A stretch of 64,000 nt of DNA from positions 2,294,001 to 2,358,000 of the forward strand of contig NZ_CP113431.1 in assembly GCF_030506255.1 (NCBI RefSeq), read 5' to 3'. The DNA is from Nocardioides sp. Arc9.136. GTDB taxonomy: Bacteria > Actinomycetota > Actinomycetes > Propionibacteriales > Nocardioidaceae. This document shows, piece by piece, positions 33,292 to 42,203 of this stretch. The notes under the pieces are model-generated. The model saw nothing but the letters and a program-made list of their open reading frames with translations, ran no database searches and had not been told where the DNA came from. How positions within the stretch are numbered: the stretch's first letter is position 1; the number at the start of each line of letters is the position of its first letter. A program made the position numbers and the translations under genes.

Positions 33292-35493
33292 TCAGTCGTG
33301 GGCGAAGGTGATGTTGGGCAGGATCCGCTTGAGCCAGCCGGGGGTGTACCAGGCGGCCTTCCCGGTGAGGCGCAGCATCACCGGGAGCAGGACCAGGCGG
33401 ACGAGGAAGGCGTCGAGCAGGACGGCGATGCCGAGGACGACGCCCATCTCCTTGGGCGGGATCGGGCCGGAGAGGGCGAAGGTGAAGAACACCGCGACCA
33501 TGACGGCTCCGGCGGCGAAGATGACGCGTCCGGAGTGGGCCAGGGAGCCGACCATGGCGTCCTTCGGGTCGCCGGTGCGTTCGTAGTGCTCCTTGGCTGA
33601 GGCGAGCAGGAAGACGGTGTAGTCCATCGCGATCGCGAAGATCATCGCGAAGAAGAACACCGGGGCCCAGGCGTCGAGGAAGCCTTGGGGCTCGAAGCCG
33701 AGCAGGTCCGCGCCGTAGCCCTCTTGGAAGACCAAGCGGGCGACGCCAAAGGCGGCGGCGGTGGACAGCAGGCTGGCCAGGGTGCCGAGCAGCGAGATCA
33801 GCGGGGCCTGGAGCGCGATGAGCAGGAGCAGGAAGCCGAGGACGAGGACGACGCCGATGACCAGCGGGGTGGACTCGTCGAGCTGGGTCTTCAGGTCGAG
33901 GTTCTCCACCGGGGCGCCGCCGACGAGGGCGGAGGCCGGGAGGTCGGCGCGGAGCCGGTCGACGGTCTCGCCGAGCTGCGGGTCGGAGGGGTCGACGGTC
34001 GGGACCGCCTGGACCATGACCAGGTCGCTGTCGTCGGCTGCGGGCATCGGCGGCAGGGCGGCGGCGATGCCGCCGTCGTTCTCGAGCACCTCGGTGGCTG
34101 CGGGGGCGTCGGCCTCGTCCATGACGACCTGGAGGGTGCCGGGGGCGCCGTCGCCGAAGGACTCCTGGACGCGGTCGTAGCCGACGCGGGCGGAGGCGTC
34201 CTCGGGCAGCACCTTGATCGAGGGCATGGCGGTCGTGAGCCCGGCGATCGGGGCGGCGAGCGCCAGCAGGATGACGAGGGACGCCAGGCCCCACACGACG
34301 GGCCGCTTCCAGAGCCGCTCGCCCCAAGCGGCGAACTTCGGGGAGCGGTGCTCGCCGGAGCGCGACCAGGGCAGCGCGAGCTTGTTGATGCGGTCGTCGA
34401 GCTTGAACAGCACCAGGGGCAGCAGGGTGAGGGTGGCGGCGAGGACGAAGAGGACCGAGAGCATGATGCCGCCGGCCATCGAGCGGAACGACGGGGAGGG
34501 CACGAGCATCACTGCGGACAGCGAGATCAGCACGGTCAGGCCGGAGAGGAGCACGGCCTTGCCGGCGGTGTCCATGGTCTGGACGATCGCCCACTGCTTG
34601 CCGGCGATGTCGTTGCGGTCGCTGTGGGCGCGTGCAGCGCGGGCTGCGCGGTAGCGGACCGCGAGGAAGAGCGCGTAGTCGATGCCCAGGGCGAGGGCGA
34701 ACATCATCGCGAAGTTCATCGCCCAGATGGACACGGGCACGAGCTCGTTGATGAGCACCAGGGAGCCGGCTGAGGCGACCAGTCCGGCGAGGGTGAGGAT
34801 CAGCGGGAGCCCGGCTGCGACGAGGGCGCCGAAGGCGAGGACCAGGATGGCCAGGGTGACCGGCCAGGACATGAGCTCCGACTTGAGCATCGCGTCGAGG
34901 TTGGCTTCGTTGAAGTCGCTCCACAGCAGCGAGGAGCCGCTCGGGTTGACCTGAACGCTCGCGGTCGAGAGGTCCTGCAGCTCGGCCTTGAGGTCGGCGG
35001 CGACGCGGACCATCTCGTTGGTGTCGGCTCCCGCCCCGGCCAGGACGATCGCCGTCGAGCCGTCCTGCGACAGCGTGGCGCCCGGCATGGGCGCCACCAC
35101 GTCGGCGATGCGCGGCTCGGCCTCGAGGACGGCGGTGACCTCGGCCAGCACGTCCGCGCCCTCGCCCTCGGTGACCGGGCCGCCGGTGGAGCGGACCACG
35201 ACCTGGATGGCGGAGGAGGCGTTGCCGCCGAAGTGCTCCCGGGCCAGCTCGCGGGCCTCGACGGACTCCGATCCGCTGGCCTGCCAGCCGGCACCCGAGA
35301 GGTTGTGCTCGACCTGAGGCGCGAAGGCGCCGAGACCGACGATGGTCAGCAGCCAGACGATGGTGACGAGCTTGGCGTGCTTGGTGACCCAGACGCCGAG
35401 CCGGCCCAGCGGCCCCATGTCGGCGCTGACCGGCCGGGTCGAGCCGGGCGAGGGAGGCGGACCCGCGTGGCGGGGCGCCGTCGTGTTGCTCAT
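33292..35493 (-). CDS. MMPL-family RND transporter
   Basis: This 733-residue inner-membrane exporter starts at ATG 35493 (MSNTTAPRHAG); the longer upstream frame is Arg/Gly-rich and not coding. The two-fold RND layout is clear: one N-terminal helix, a large outside loop (about 65-190), five to six helices with GIDYALFLAVRYR, a second loop (about 390-545) and six more helices with AMDYTVFLLASAKEHYERTG. The G/A-x-D-Y motifs carry the proton-relay Asp of MMPL proteins. Substrate is unknown; mycobacterial members export lipids or siderophores. It lies 110 bp downstream of the TauE gene and may be part of the same transcript. Confidence 0.92.
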   Translation of the reverse strand: MSNTTAPRHAGPPPSPGSTRPVSADMGPLGRLGVWVTKHAKLVTIVWLLTIVGLGAFAPQVEHNLSGAGWQASGSESVEARELAREHFGGNASSAIQVVVRSTGGPVTEGEGADVLAEVTAVLEAEPRIADVVAPMPGATLSQDGSTAIVLAGAGADTNEMVRVAADLKAELQDLSTASVQVNPSGSSLLWSDFNEANLDAMLKSELMSWPVTLAILVLAFGALVAAGLPLILTLAGLVASAGSLVLINELVPVSIWAMNFAMMFALALGIDYALFLAVRYRAARAARAHSDRNDIAGKQWAIVQTMDTAGKAVLLSGLTVLISLSAVMLVPSPSFRSMAGGIMLSVLFVLAATLTLLPLVLFKLDDRINKLALPWSRSGEHRSPKFAAWGERLWKRPVVWGLASLVILLALAAPIAGLTTAMPSIKVLPEDASARVGYDRVQESFGDGAPGTLQVVMDEADAPAATEVLENDGGIAAALPPMPAADDSDLVMVQAVPTVDPSDPQLGETVDRLRADLPASALVGGAPVENLDLKTQLDESTPLVIGVVLVLGFLLLLIALQAPLISLLGTLASLLSTAAAFGVARLVFQEGYGADLLGFEPQGFLDAWAPVFFFAMIFAIAMDYTVFLLASAKEHYERTGDPKDAMVGSLAHSGRVIFAAGAVMVAVFFTFALSGPIPPKEMGVVLGIAVLLDAFLVRLVLLPVMLRLTGKAAWYTPGWLKRILPNITFAHD

Positions 35494-35603
35494 GATGATC
35501 CGTTTCTCGTTCGAGTGGTTTCCGTTGCGTGATGCGTGCGCGCCGGACGGTCGTGCGCCGGCGCCGTCCCGAGGGGTGTCAGGACTGGTGAGGACTGGGC
35601 GGG

Positions 35604-36434
35604 TCAAGCCAGGGCAGGCAGGGCCTGGGTCGCGGTGAAGACGGCGACGCCGAGGACCAAGGCGGTGAAGGCCCGCTGGAGCCGGTCGGTGTCGACGCGG
35701 GCCGCCAGGCGGGCTCCGGCGGCGGCCGCCAGGGCAGATGCTGCGGTAAGGACGAGGACCGGACCCCAGTCCGGGCTGGTCCCGGTGCCGGCGCGGACCG
35801 CGAGGGCCGATGCGCTGGTGATGGTGATGACGACCAGGGAGGTGCCGGCGGCGTACTTCATCGGCAGTGCCAGCGCGAGCAGCAGCGCGGGGACGACGAG
35901 GAACCCGCCGCCCACGCCTAGGAACCCGGTGACCAGCCCAACCGCGGTGGCGGTGAGGAGCACCTTGAGTGCTCGTGGGCACTGGCAGGCGAATTTCGGG
36001 GAAAACGTGATGATCGGGTCATCGAGTCTGGGCCACGGGCGGTGCTCGCCCGAGCCCCGGCGGTGGCCGAGCTGGCGCCACGCCATGAGGACCCCGACGA
36101 ACAGCATCAGGCCGGCGAACGCCGCCAGAAGCACGTCGTCGGGCACCCGCGCTGCCGCCTTCGCTCCCGCCGCGGCGCCGCCGATCGCCACAACGCCGAA
36201 GACCACGCCGCGGCCGAGGAGCACGTGGCCGGCCTGGTGTGCGGTGATCGCTGCGATTAGCGAGGTCACGCCGACCACGACCAGGGAGCCGGTCGTGGCC
36301 TGCGCCGCTGACTGGTCCAACGCGTAGACGAGGACCGGGACGGCCATGATCGAGCCGCCGCCGCCTAACGTTCCCAACGACAATCCGATGAGGGCGCCGG
36401 CGGCGACCGCGATGATCATGACGGCGAGGCTCAT
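35604..36434 (-). CDS. TauE/SafE-family sulfur-compound transporter
   Basis: This 276-residue membrane protein has about eight helices in two halves. The repeated family motifs are LSLGTLGGGGSIMAVPVLVY in the first half and VGLVTGFLGVGGGFLVVPAL in the second. TauE/SafE proteins export sulfite, sulfonates or related anions. A CQCP motif lies in the central loop. The ATG is one base after the stop of the MBL-rhodanese gene, so the two are coupled; TauE beside persulfide-oxidising genes is the known cst-operon layout. Expected role: export of sulfite or thiosulfate. Confidence 0.92.
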   Translation of the reverse strand: MSLAVMIIAVAAGALIGLSLGTLGGGGSIMAVPVLVYALDQSAAQATTGSLVVVGVTSLIAAITAHQAGHVLLGRGVVFGVVAIGGAAAGAKAAARVPDDVLLAAFAGLMLFVGVLMAWRQLGHRRGSGEHRPWPRLDDPIITFSPKFACQCPRALKVLLTATAVGLVTGFLGVGGGFLVVPALLLALALPMKYAAGTSLVVITITSASALAVRAGTGTSPDWGPVLVLTAASALAAAAGARLAARVDTDRLQRAFTALVLGVAVFTATQALPALA

Positions 36435-36435
36435 G

Positions 36436-37875
36436 TCAGTCCTGCGGCCCGTCGCTGGGGCTGACCAGGTGGAGCCCGACCTTCTCGGCGTTGTCGAATG
36501 TGTCGTCGACCGCGACGGGGGTGCGGCCAGCGGCGGCGATGAACGAGGCGGCGATCGAAGCGCGGTAGCCGCCGGCGCAGTGCACCCACACCTCGCCGGC
36601 CGGGACCTCGGCCACCCTGCTCGGAAGCTCGTGGACGGGGATGTTCAGGGCACCGTCGATGGCGGCCTTGGCGTGCTCGTCGGCACGGCGGACGTCGAGG
36701 ACGACGACCTCGCGGTGGTGACGGACCTGCGCCAGGTCGGCGAACGTCGCGGTCGGGAAGCTGGCGACCTCGCCGGTCGTCCACCGCTCGGGACCGCCGG
36801 TCGCCTGGGCCGCGGGCCGGTCGATGCCGATCCGAACCAGCTCACGCTGGGCGCTGGCGACGTCCCCGGCGGTCTCCCCAAGCAGGGTCAGCGGGGTACC
36901 CCACTCGATCAGCCAGCCCAGGTAGGTGGAGAAGGCGCCGTCGAGCCCAAAGTTGACCGTGCCGGGCGCGTGCCCGGCCGCGAAGGCGGTGCGGTTGCGC
37001 AGGTCCACCACCCACTCGCCGGCCTCGATGCGGCGGCGCAACTCGGTCGCGTCGGCCTCCTGGACCGGCGACAGGTCCGGCGCGGCGGGGCCGGCGGCGT
37101 TCGCGGGGCTCATGTGGACGTAGTACGCGGGCCAGGCGCCCAGCCCGTCGAGGAGCTCGCGGATGTAGGTCTCCTCGTCCTGGTTCAGCACCGGGTTCGA
37201 GCGTTTCTCCTGCCCGATGGTCGAGGAGGTGGCGTCCGATTGGGTCGCGGAGCAGAACGACCCGAAGCCGTGGGTCGGGTAGACCTCCGCCTCGTCAGGC
37301 AGCTCCGCGGCGAGTCGGTGGGCGGAAGCGTGCTGGTGCCGCACGAGCGCGTCGGTGTGCTCGGAGCCGAGCAGGTCGGGACGGCCGGTGGCGCCGTACA
37401 GCAGGGAACCGCCGGTGAACACCGCGTACGGCTCCTCGCGGCCGTCGTCGACGGTCGAGAGCGCGTAGGAGAGGTGGGTGAAGGTGTGCCCGGGGGTCGC
37501 GATGGCGCGGACCCGCATCCGGTCCCCGACCGCGAAGACCTCGCCGTCGCGGACCGGGGTGCGGGCGAAGGAGACGTCGTCCTCGGCGTTGACGAGGTAC
37601 GCCGCGCCGGTCGCTTCGGCTAGCGCCAGGCCGCCGGTGACGTAGTCGTTGTGGATGTGGGTCTCGAGCACATGCGTCAGCCGGACGCCGTCGTCCTCGA
37701 GGACCTGCAGGACGCGGTCGATGTCGCGCTGCGGGTCGACGACGAGGGCGACCTCGCCGTCGTGGACGAGGTAGGTGCGGTCGCCGAGCGAGGGTGTCTC
37801 GATGACGCGGACCGTCAGCGGCGCTGCGGCCTCGGGCGTCTGGTCGTGGAGGCTGGGGATCATCGTCTGGCTCAC
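36436..37875 (-). CDS. MBL-fold persulfide dioxygenase-like protein with two rhodanese domains
   Basis: This 479-residue cytosolic protein has an N-terminal metallo-beta-lactamase fold (about 1-245) with ETHIHNDYVTGG (HxHxD), GHTFTHLS and PTHGFGSFC, the single-iron persulfide dioxygenase type. Two rhodanese domains follow: the first (about 265-360) has no active-site Cys, the second (about 370-470) has WVHCAGGYRAS with the Cys. Such CstB-like proteins convert low-molecular-weight persulfides to sulfite and thiosulfate. The GTG start overlaps the small rhodanese stop (GTGA). Neighbours (TauE, rhodanese, CstR-like sensor) agree with this role. Confidence 0.93.
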   Translation of the reverse strand: MSQTMIPSLHDQTPEAAAPLTVRVIETPSLGDRTYLVHDGEVALVVDPQRDIDRVLQVLEDDGVRLTHVLETHIHNDYVTGGLALAEATGAAYLVNAEDDVSFARTPVRDGEVFAVGDRMRVRAIATPGHTFTHLSYALSTVDDGREEPYAVFTGGSLLYGATGRPDLLGSEHTDALVRHQHASAHRLAAELPDEAEVYPTHGFGSFCSATQSDATSSTIGQEKRSNPVLNQDEETYIRELLDGLGAWPAYYVHMSPANAAGPAAPDLSPVQEADATELRRRIEAGEWVVDLRNRTAFAAGHAPGTVNFGLDGAFSTYLGWLIEWGTPLTLLGETAGDVASAQRELVRIGIDRPAAQATGGPERWTTGEVASFPTATFADLAQVRHHREVVVLDVRRADEHAKAAIDGALNIPVHELPSRVAEVPAGEVWVHCAGGYRASIAASFIAAAGRTPVAVDDTFDNAEKVGLHLVSPSDGPQD

Positions 37876-38174
37876 TTCTCGGTCGGGCGTCCGGAACGGA
37901 TCCAGGCGCTGGTGCCGCCCGCGACGTTGGTCGCGTCAAAGCCGGCGGCGGTCAGGACGTCGGTCATGGCGCTGCTGCGGCCGCCAGAGGCGCACACGAC
38001 GTAGACCGGGCGACTGCGATCCAGTTCGTCGAGCCGCGCGGTCAGCTGGCTCATCGGGATGTTGCGGGCGCCGGGGAGGTGGCCCTCGCGGTACTCGGCC
38101 GGCTCCCGGACGTCGAGGAACGCCGCACCGGCGTCGTGGGCGGCTGCGGCCTGGTCGATGTCGATCTCGTGCAT
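37872..38174 (-). CDS. Single-domain rhodanese
   Basis: This 100-residue sulfurtransferase has LDVREPAEYREGHLPGARNI and the active-site loop VCASGGRS, with Cys as the sulfur acceptor. The start at 38174 (MHEIDID) has AAGAAGGGA just upstream; a longer start at 38198 is possible but lies before the RBS. It would move sulfane sulfur to the MBL-rhodanese protein, whose gene overlaps its stop. It is the first gene of the leftward operon, preceded by two G/C palindromes that probably bind the CstR-like repressor. Confidence 0.92.
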   Translation of the reverse strand: MHEIDIDQAAAAHDAGAAFLDVREPAEYREGHLPGARNIPMSQLTARLDELDRSRPVYVVCASGGRSSAMTDVLTAAGFDATNVAGGTSAWIRSGRPTEK

Positions 38175-38204
38175 CTCGTGTCCCTTCTTGTCCGTCAACT
38201 CAGA

Positions 38205-38252
38205 ACCCCCCGGGGGGATGTTTGCGACGTTAGCAGAACCCCCCGGGGGGTT
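38205..38252. promoter_or_regulatory. Two CsoR/CstR-type operators in a divergent promoter
   Basis: Two near-identical palindromes with six C then six G (centres at 38211/38212 and 38244/38245, 33 bp or about three helical turns apart) lie between the leftward rhodanese operon and the rightward DUF302-sensor operon. ACCCCC-GGGGGT cores are the expected binding sites of CsoR/RcnR/CstR-family tetramers, and a member of that family is encoded 0.5 kb away. Confidence 0.7.
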
Positions 38253-38316
38253 GTACAGTTGGCGGCGTACCAGCCGAGTCGCCGGCCCACGGCAAGCACA
38301 GAGAAGGGATCCGGGA

Positions 38317-38730
38317 ATGGCGAACTACACGATCAGCACCACGATGCAGCGCCCCTACGGCGAGACGGTGGCGGCAGTGCGCGCGCAACTGGATGAGGCT
38401 GGGTTCGGGGTGCTGACCGAGATTGACCTGCGCGCGACGTTGAAGCAGAAGCTCGACGTCGACGCCGTCCCGCAAGTCATCCTCGGCGCCTGCCGACCGC
38501 AGCTCGCCCATCGGGCACTCGAGGTCGAACCCTCGATCGCGGCGCTCCTGCCCTGCAACGTCGTCGTCCGCGCCCTCGACGACACCACAACCCTCGTCGA
38601 GGCCTTCGACCCCGACGCGATGATTTCGTTCGCCGGCGGAGACGCCGCTGGCGACGCGCTGCGCAGCGTTGCTACCGACGCCCGCGAGCGACTCACCGCG
38701 GCCTTGGCCGCCCTGGAAGGAAGCAACTGA
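38317..38730 (+). CDS. DUF302-family protein
   Basis: The protein has 137 residues; the ATG at 38317 follows AGAGAAGGGATC. The fold signature is visible: RPYGETVAAVRAQLDEAGFG, then TEIDLRATLKQKL, VILGACRPQLAHRAL and LLPCNVVVRA. DUF302 proteins are small cytosolic proteins that often occur with sulfur or metal stress genes and may bind a metal or cofactor; two Cys (GACRP, LPCNV) are the family-typical ones. It is coupled to the sensor gene by a 1-bp overlap and shares the palindromic promoter, so it is likely de-repressed with the persulfide genes. Confidence 0.9.
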   Translation: MANYTISTTMQRPYGETVAAVRAQLDEAGFGVLTEIDLRATLKQKLDVDAVPQVILGACRPQLAHRALEVEPSIAALLPCNVVVRALDDTTTLVEAFDPDAMISFAGGDAAGDALRSVATDARERLTAALAALEGSN

Positions 38731-38996
38731 TGGACCTCGAGCCCACCGACATCAAGCCGATCATCACCCGGATGAAGCGCGCCAACGGCCACCTCGCCAC
38801 CGTCATCCGGATGATGGAGGAAGGCTCGGACTGCGAGTCGGTCCTCACCCAGCTCGCCGCAGTCAACAAGGCCCTCTCCCGCGCCGGCTATGCGATTGTC
38901 GCTACCGGCCTGCAGCAGTGCCTGACCGAGACCGACGAAGGCCTCGACGGCGTCGACGTCAAGAAGATGGAGAAGCTCTTCCTCGCTCTGGCCTGA
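38730..38996 (+). CDS. CsoR-family repressor, CstR-like persulfide sensor
   Basis: This 88-residue all-helical DNA-binding protein of the CsoR/FrmR family carries two conserved Cys, in GSDCESVLTQL and TGLQQCL. Copper-sensing CsoR proteins also have a His four residues before the second Cys; here that place is Gly, so copper binding is unlikely. The two-Cys pattern is that of CstR, which senses per- and polysulfides through interprotein di- or trisulfides. The adjacent rhodanese, MBL-rhodanese and TauE genes support this. It probably binds the paired palindromes at 38205-38252 and controls both divergent operons. Confidence 0.88.
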   Translation: MDLEPTDIKPIITRMKRANGHLATVIRMMEEGSDCESVLTQLAAVNKALSRAGYAIVATGLQQCLTETDEGLDGVDVKKMEKLFLALA

Positions 38997-39385
38997 CGGG
39001 GGGCCGCGTCCCAATCAGGCAGCCAGCCGAACCCGTAGCGAGGCCCAACCTTCATCGATGCGGAGGTGGAGCTCATCGCCTTCCGTCGGTTGCTCGCCGA
39101 CTCGAGGTTGCTGAGATGCGCGGGAGTCAGCCCAACGGATGTCCGAGGCGCAATGAGCATAGGGGCGCTCAGTCCTTGCCGGGCGAACCCGGGACGGATT
39201 GCCCGGACGCCCGCCTCGCAGGTCGTCGTCGCACCTGGCGACCGCCGTCTCCGCGGGCTAGAGATCGAGTTAATGCTGCACGGCCTGTCACTCCCCCTCG
39301 GCGCGCCGCGGAGCGGTGGGTTCTGAGACCTGCGGCTGCTGCGTTTTCAGCAGGCGAGTGCGTCATTCCGCCGCGAATGCTCGGG
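38997..39385. other. Intergenic region, no gene seen
   Basis: These 389 bases lie between the sensor gene and the end of the minus-strand transfer operon. On the minus strand at 39060-39160 a short peptide, GLTPAHLSNLESASNRRK, faintly resembles an XRE helix-turn-helix but has no supporting start, RBS or length. Confidence 0.3.
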
Positions 39386-40084
39386 TCAGATTCGGGGGCC
39401 CTTCTCGGTTCGGGTGCGCGGTTGCGCACCGAGGGGGTCGTCCTTGATCTCGCCGGTGTCCAGGTCGACCTGGGCCAGGCGCGGTCGACCAGTTGGCTCG
39501 GGGTGCTCGTGGGCGCGTCGGTTGACGGGCAGCGCGTCGATGTCGTGGGCGAAGGCGTTCTCACGCCGCTGGGCGTTTGCCTCGCCGAGGTGCTCGTTGT
39601 GCCGGGGCCTGGCGGGCCAGCTCTTGTGCTCGTCGTCGCAGTGGGTCCGCAGCCGGTTGCGCATGCGGTCGGCGAACGCCGGCAGGCAGTAGCGGTGCCA
39701 CTCCTCGAGGGCGTCGCTGGTCATCGCGAGTCCGGCGCGGCGTCGCTGGTCGGCCAGGACCGCGATCTCATGGACCAGGTGCGGGTGCACGGGCCAGCAG
39801 CTGGGAATGAGACCGGAGACGTCCCAGGTGTACTCGCGGTTGAGCCAGAGCACGACTTCCTCGAGCCACTCCCACAGCTGGTGGCGCAGCTCGGGGTCCA
39901 GGCACGTGGCCGGCTCCCATGGCCGGGGCAGCAGGGCGTGGTTGCCCAGGGCCTTCTTCTGCTCCTCGGTGCCATTGATGGCGAGGTGGAGCTCGCGGTA
40001 GGCCAGCCGGACGTGCTCCCCCGGCACAGGGAACGCGTAGACCATCGGGGTGGGTGCGGCCCGTCGGGCCCGTTCGGTCGTCAC
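39386..40084 (-). CDS. DUF4913-like conjugation-associated protein
   Basis: The protein has 232 residues; the GTG at 40084 overlaps the coupling-protein stop by 4 bp, so it is in the transfer operon. The middle (about 70-145) reads LWEWLEEVVLWLNREYTWDV, CWPVHPHLVHEIAVLADQRR and DALEEWHRYCLPAFADRM. This Trp-rich layout resembles DUF4913 proteins that accompany TraG-type genes in actinobacterial elements. The C-terminus is charged and hydrophilic. No catalytic motif is visible; a role as coupling-protein or substrate adaptor is inferred from position only. Confidence 0.65.
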   Translation of the reverse strand: MTTERARRAAPTPMVYAFPVPGEHVRLAYRELHLAINGTEEQKKALGNHALLPRPWEPATCLDPELRHQLWEWLEEVVLWLNREYTWDVSGLIPSCWPVHPHLVHEIAVLADQRRRAGLAMTSDALEEWHRYCLPAFADRMRNRLRTHCDDEHKSWPARPRHNEHLGEANAQRRENAFAHDIDALPVNRRAHEHPEPTGRPRLAQVDLDTGEIKDDPLGAQPRTRTEKGPRI

Positions 40085-42141
40085 AGCTCACTCCTTGTCG
40101 AGTCGGTCTCGTCGACGAAGCCGAGGCGGCGCGCCTCGACGAGGGCGGCGGTGGCCCGGGCTTCGGGGGTGATGACCATGCGGCGGTCGTTGGTGAGCCG
40201 CGCCCGGAGCGCCCGCTGGTCGGCCAGCAGCTTCTCGCCGGCCTTTCCCTCCACGCAGCGGTGCAGCTTGGCGATGATCGGCTTGCCGTTCTCAGCGATC
40301 ACCAGGGCACGACGCTCGGGGAGCTGGCGGACCTCCTCGGGCCGCATGATCGCGATGTCGTCACCCTCGTATCCGCTGCCGCCGCCGCGGTGGGTTCGTC
40401 TGCCGATGCGGACCTGGCCGAGGAGGTCGGAGATCTCCTGGTTGAAGGCGACGTCCTTGGATCCGCCGAACATGACCAGGGTGTTGGTGAGGCCGAGCAG
40501 CGCCCGGGCCTCGTGCTCGCCGAAGATGCTCGTCAACTGGGGCCGGGTCTGGGCGGCCCAGATGAACGACAGCCCCAGGGCACGCTCGTTGGCCATGCGG
40601 GTCCGCAGGGTCGGCAGCGGCGCAGTCGACGGCAGCTCGTCGAGCACCGAGACCAGCGGTGGACACAGCCGGCCTCCCCATGGGGAGTTGTTGGCCAGCA
40701 GCAGCCCGGTGTCCAGGACGTGTTCGGCCACCGCGGTCATGAGCGGGCTGGCCGAGGCGTAGGGGTCTTCGCGGCCCAGCAGGTAGATGGTGCCGCGGCG
40801 TCGGATCACGTCGGCCAGGTCTGTGGCCGGGTGCCCGGGGCTGGGTACGCAGCGGCGGCGGATGTCGGCCTGGAAGAACAGCGACACCGCCTGCTGCACG
40901 GTGGTGACGGTGTTGCCGGCGGTGCGGTCGTCACCGTTGAGCGCGCCGTGCAGCAGGCCGTGCCAGAACGGCTCGGCGTGCGGGTGCCGGCGCAGGATCT
41001 CCATCGGCTGGGTGGCCGCGGTCGGGTTCGCGACCCACTGCAGGACGTCCTCGAGGGTCTTGCCGGTGAGCGCCGCGGCGTGGAAGTAGCCCTGCAGCAC
41101 CTTCGCGGACTCCGCGGCGTAGAAGCGGGCGGCGTCGTCGCCGGTGCCGCCGGTGATCGCGCCTTTGACGGTGCCGGCGGTGAAGGCCTTGGCACGTCGC
41201 TCGGCGACCTTCGGGTCCACGCAGCCGGCGATCGGGTCCCAGATCAGCTCGTCGATGACGCCCTCGGCCAGCCCGAACGGGTCGAGCACTACGCAGGGCC
41301 GGTCGTCGCGGGAGCGTTCGGTGAGGCTGAGTAGCAGGTCCTCGACCTTCGTCAGGGTCACCAGGGCAGCGCCCGGGGCGCCGAGCAGCGCCGGGGTGAG
41401 CAGGTCGAGTGTCTTGCCGGAGCCCTGCGGGCCGATCACGCCGGCGGTGCGCTCCCACGGCACCCACAGCTCGCCGCCGCGCGGCTCGTGTGCGTCGCCG
41501 ATGCGCCAGCCCACGTCCAGCGGGTTGAACCTCAGCTTCATCGCTCCTCCTTCGTGCGGCGGCCGTCCAGGAGCCACGGGCTGGGGCCCGTGGCCGAGCT
41601 GTGGCCCGGGTTGTTCGCTTAGGTCGCCGGCGGTGCGCTGAACGGGTGCCGCCGGAGCGGTGGCGTGCTCGCCGTAGAGGTCGGGGCGGACGATGCCGGC
41701 GACCTTGCGCAGCCGGGTGACGCCCACCAGCTTCTCGGCCTCGGCGACGGTGGCCATGCCGCGCATGCGTCCCGGGCCCCAGCGCTGGTAGGCCCACACG
41801 CCGACCCAGATCGTGGCGGTCAGCAGGGCGGCCTCGGTGAGCGCGAGGCTGGCCCACACCAGCCCGCGGCCGGCGAGGTCGTCCGGGATTGGGGTGGGCA
41901 GGCCGGCGTCGGCGTGGCCGCCGAGCACGCCGGGGAGGCTGGTCCAGAAGGCGGTCCCGATCGGGGAGGGGAACGCGCCGGCGTTGGCGTCCGGCCAGGT
42001 CCACCCGGCGCCGGCGAGCAGGTTAGCGACCGATCGGCTCAGCTGGATGCCGATGACGATGACGAGGAGCGTCGCCAGGGCGACGGCGACAGGGATCTCC
42101 CAGGTCCAGGGGTACGGGTCGCGTCGGCGCTCTCTCTGCAT
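40081..42141 (-). CDS. Type IV coupling protein, VirD4/TraG family
   Basis: This 686-residue membrane ATPase hands the relaxase-DNA complex to the secretion channel. The start at 42141 has GAGGTGAA 6 nt upstream. Two N-terminal membrane segments (about 17-38 and 90-112) are followed by the ATPase: Walker A IGPQGSGKTLDLL near residue 237, VVLDPFGLAEG, the SVLDELPSTAPLPTL box, and the later FIWAAQTRPQL and LVMFGGSKD motifs of TraG/TraD proteins. It is co-transcribed with the mosaic hydrolase upstream (62 bp) and the DUF4913-like gene downstream. Confidence 0.94.
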   Translation of the reverse strand: MQRERRRDPYPWTWEIPVAVALATLLVIVIGIQLSRSVANLLAGAGWTWPDANAGAFPSPIGTAFWTSLPGVLGGHADAGLPTPIPDDLAGRGLVWASLALTEAALLTATIWVGVWAYQRWGPGRMRGMATVAEAEKLVGVTRLRKVAGIVRPDLYGEHATAPAAPVQRTAGDLSEQPGPQLGHGPQPVAPGRPPHEGGAMKLRFNPLDVGWRIGDAHEPRGGELWVPWERTAGVIGPQGSGKTLDLLTPALLGAPGAALVTLTKVEDLLLSLTERSRDDRPCVVLDPFGLAEGVIDELIWDPIAGCVDPKVAERRAKAFTAGTVKGAITGGTGDDAARFYAAESAKVLQGYFHAAALTGKTLEDVLQWVANPTAATQPMEILRRHPHAEPFWHGLLHGALNGDDRTAGNTVTTVQQAVSLFFQADIRRRCVPSPGHPATDLADVIRRRGTIYLLGREDPYASASPLMTAVAEHVLDTGLLLANNSPWGGRLCPPLVSVLDELPSTAPLPTLRTRMANERALGLSFIWAAQTRPQLTSIFGEHEARALLGLTNTLVMFGGSKDVAFNQEISDLLGQVRIGRRTHRGGGSGYEGDDIAIMRPEEVRQLPERRALVIAENGKPIIAKLHRCVEGKAGEKLLADQRALRARLTNDRRMVITPEARATAALVEARRLGFVDETDSTRSEL

Positions 42142-42203
42142 GGATTCACCTCGTGGTCGAAAGTTCTGGCTGGTCACCTATGTGCCGGAGCGTCCGGCAG
42201 CGA

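Noticed and set aside
38730..38996. Calling the CsoR-family protein a copper sensor
   Set aside because: The His needed for Cu(I) binding is replaced by Gly, and all neighbours are sulfur genes.
39060..39160. Minus-strand XRE-like helix-turn-helix peptide
   Set aside because: Too short, no RBS, and only a loose pattern match.
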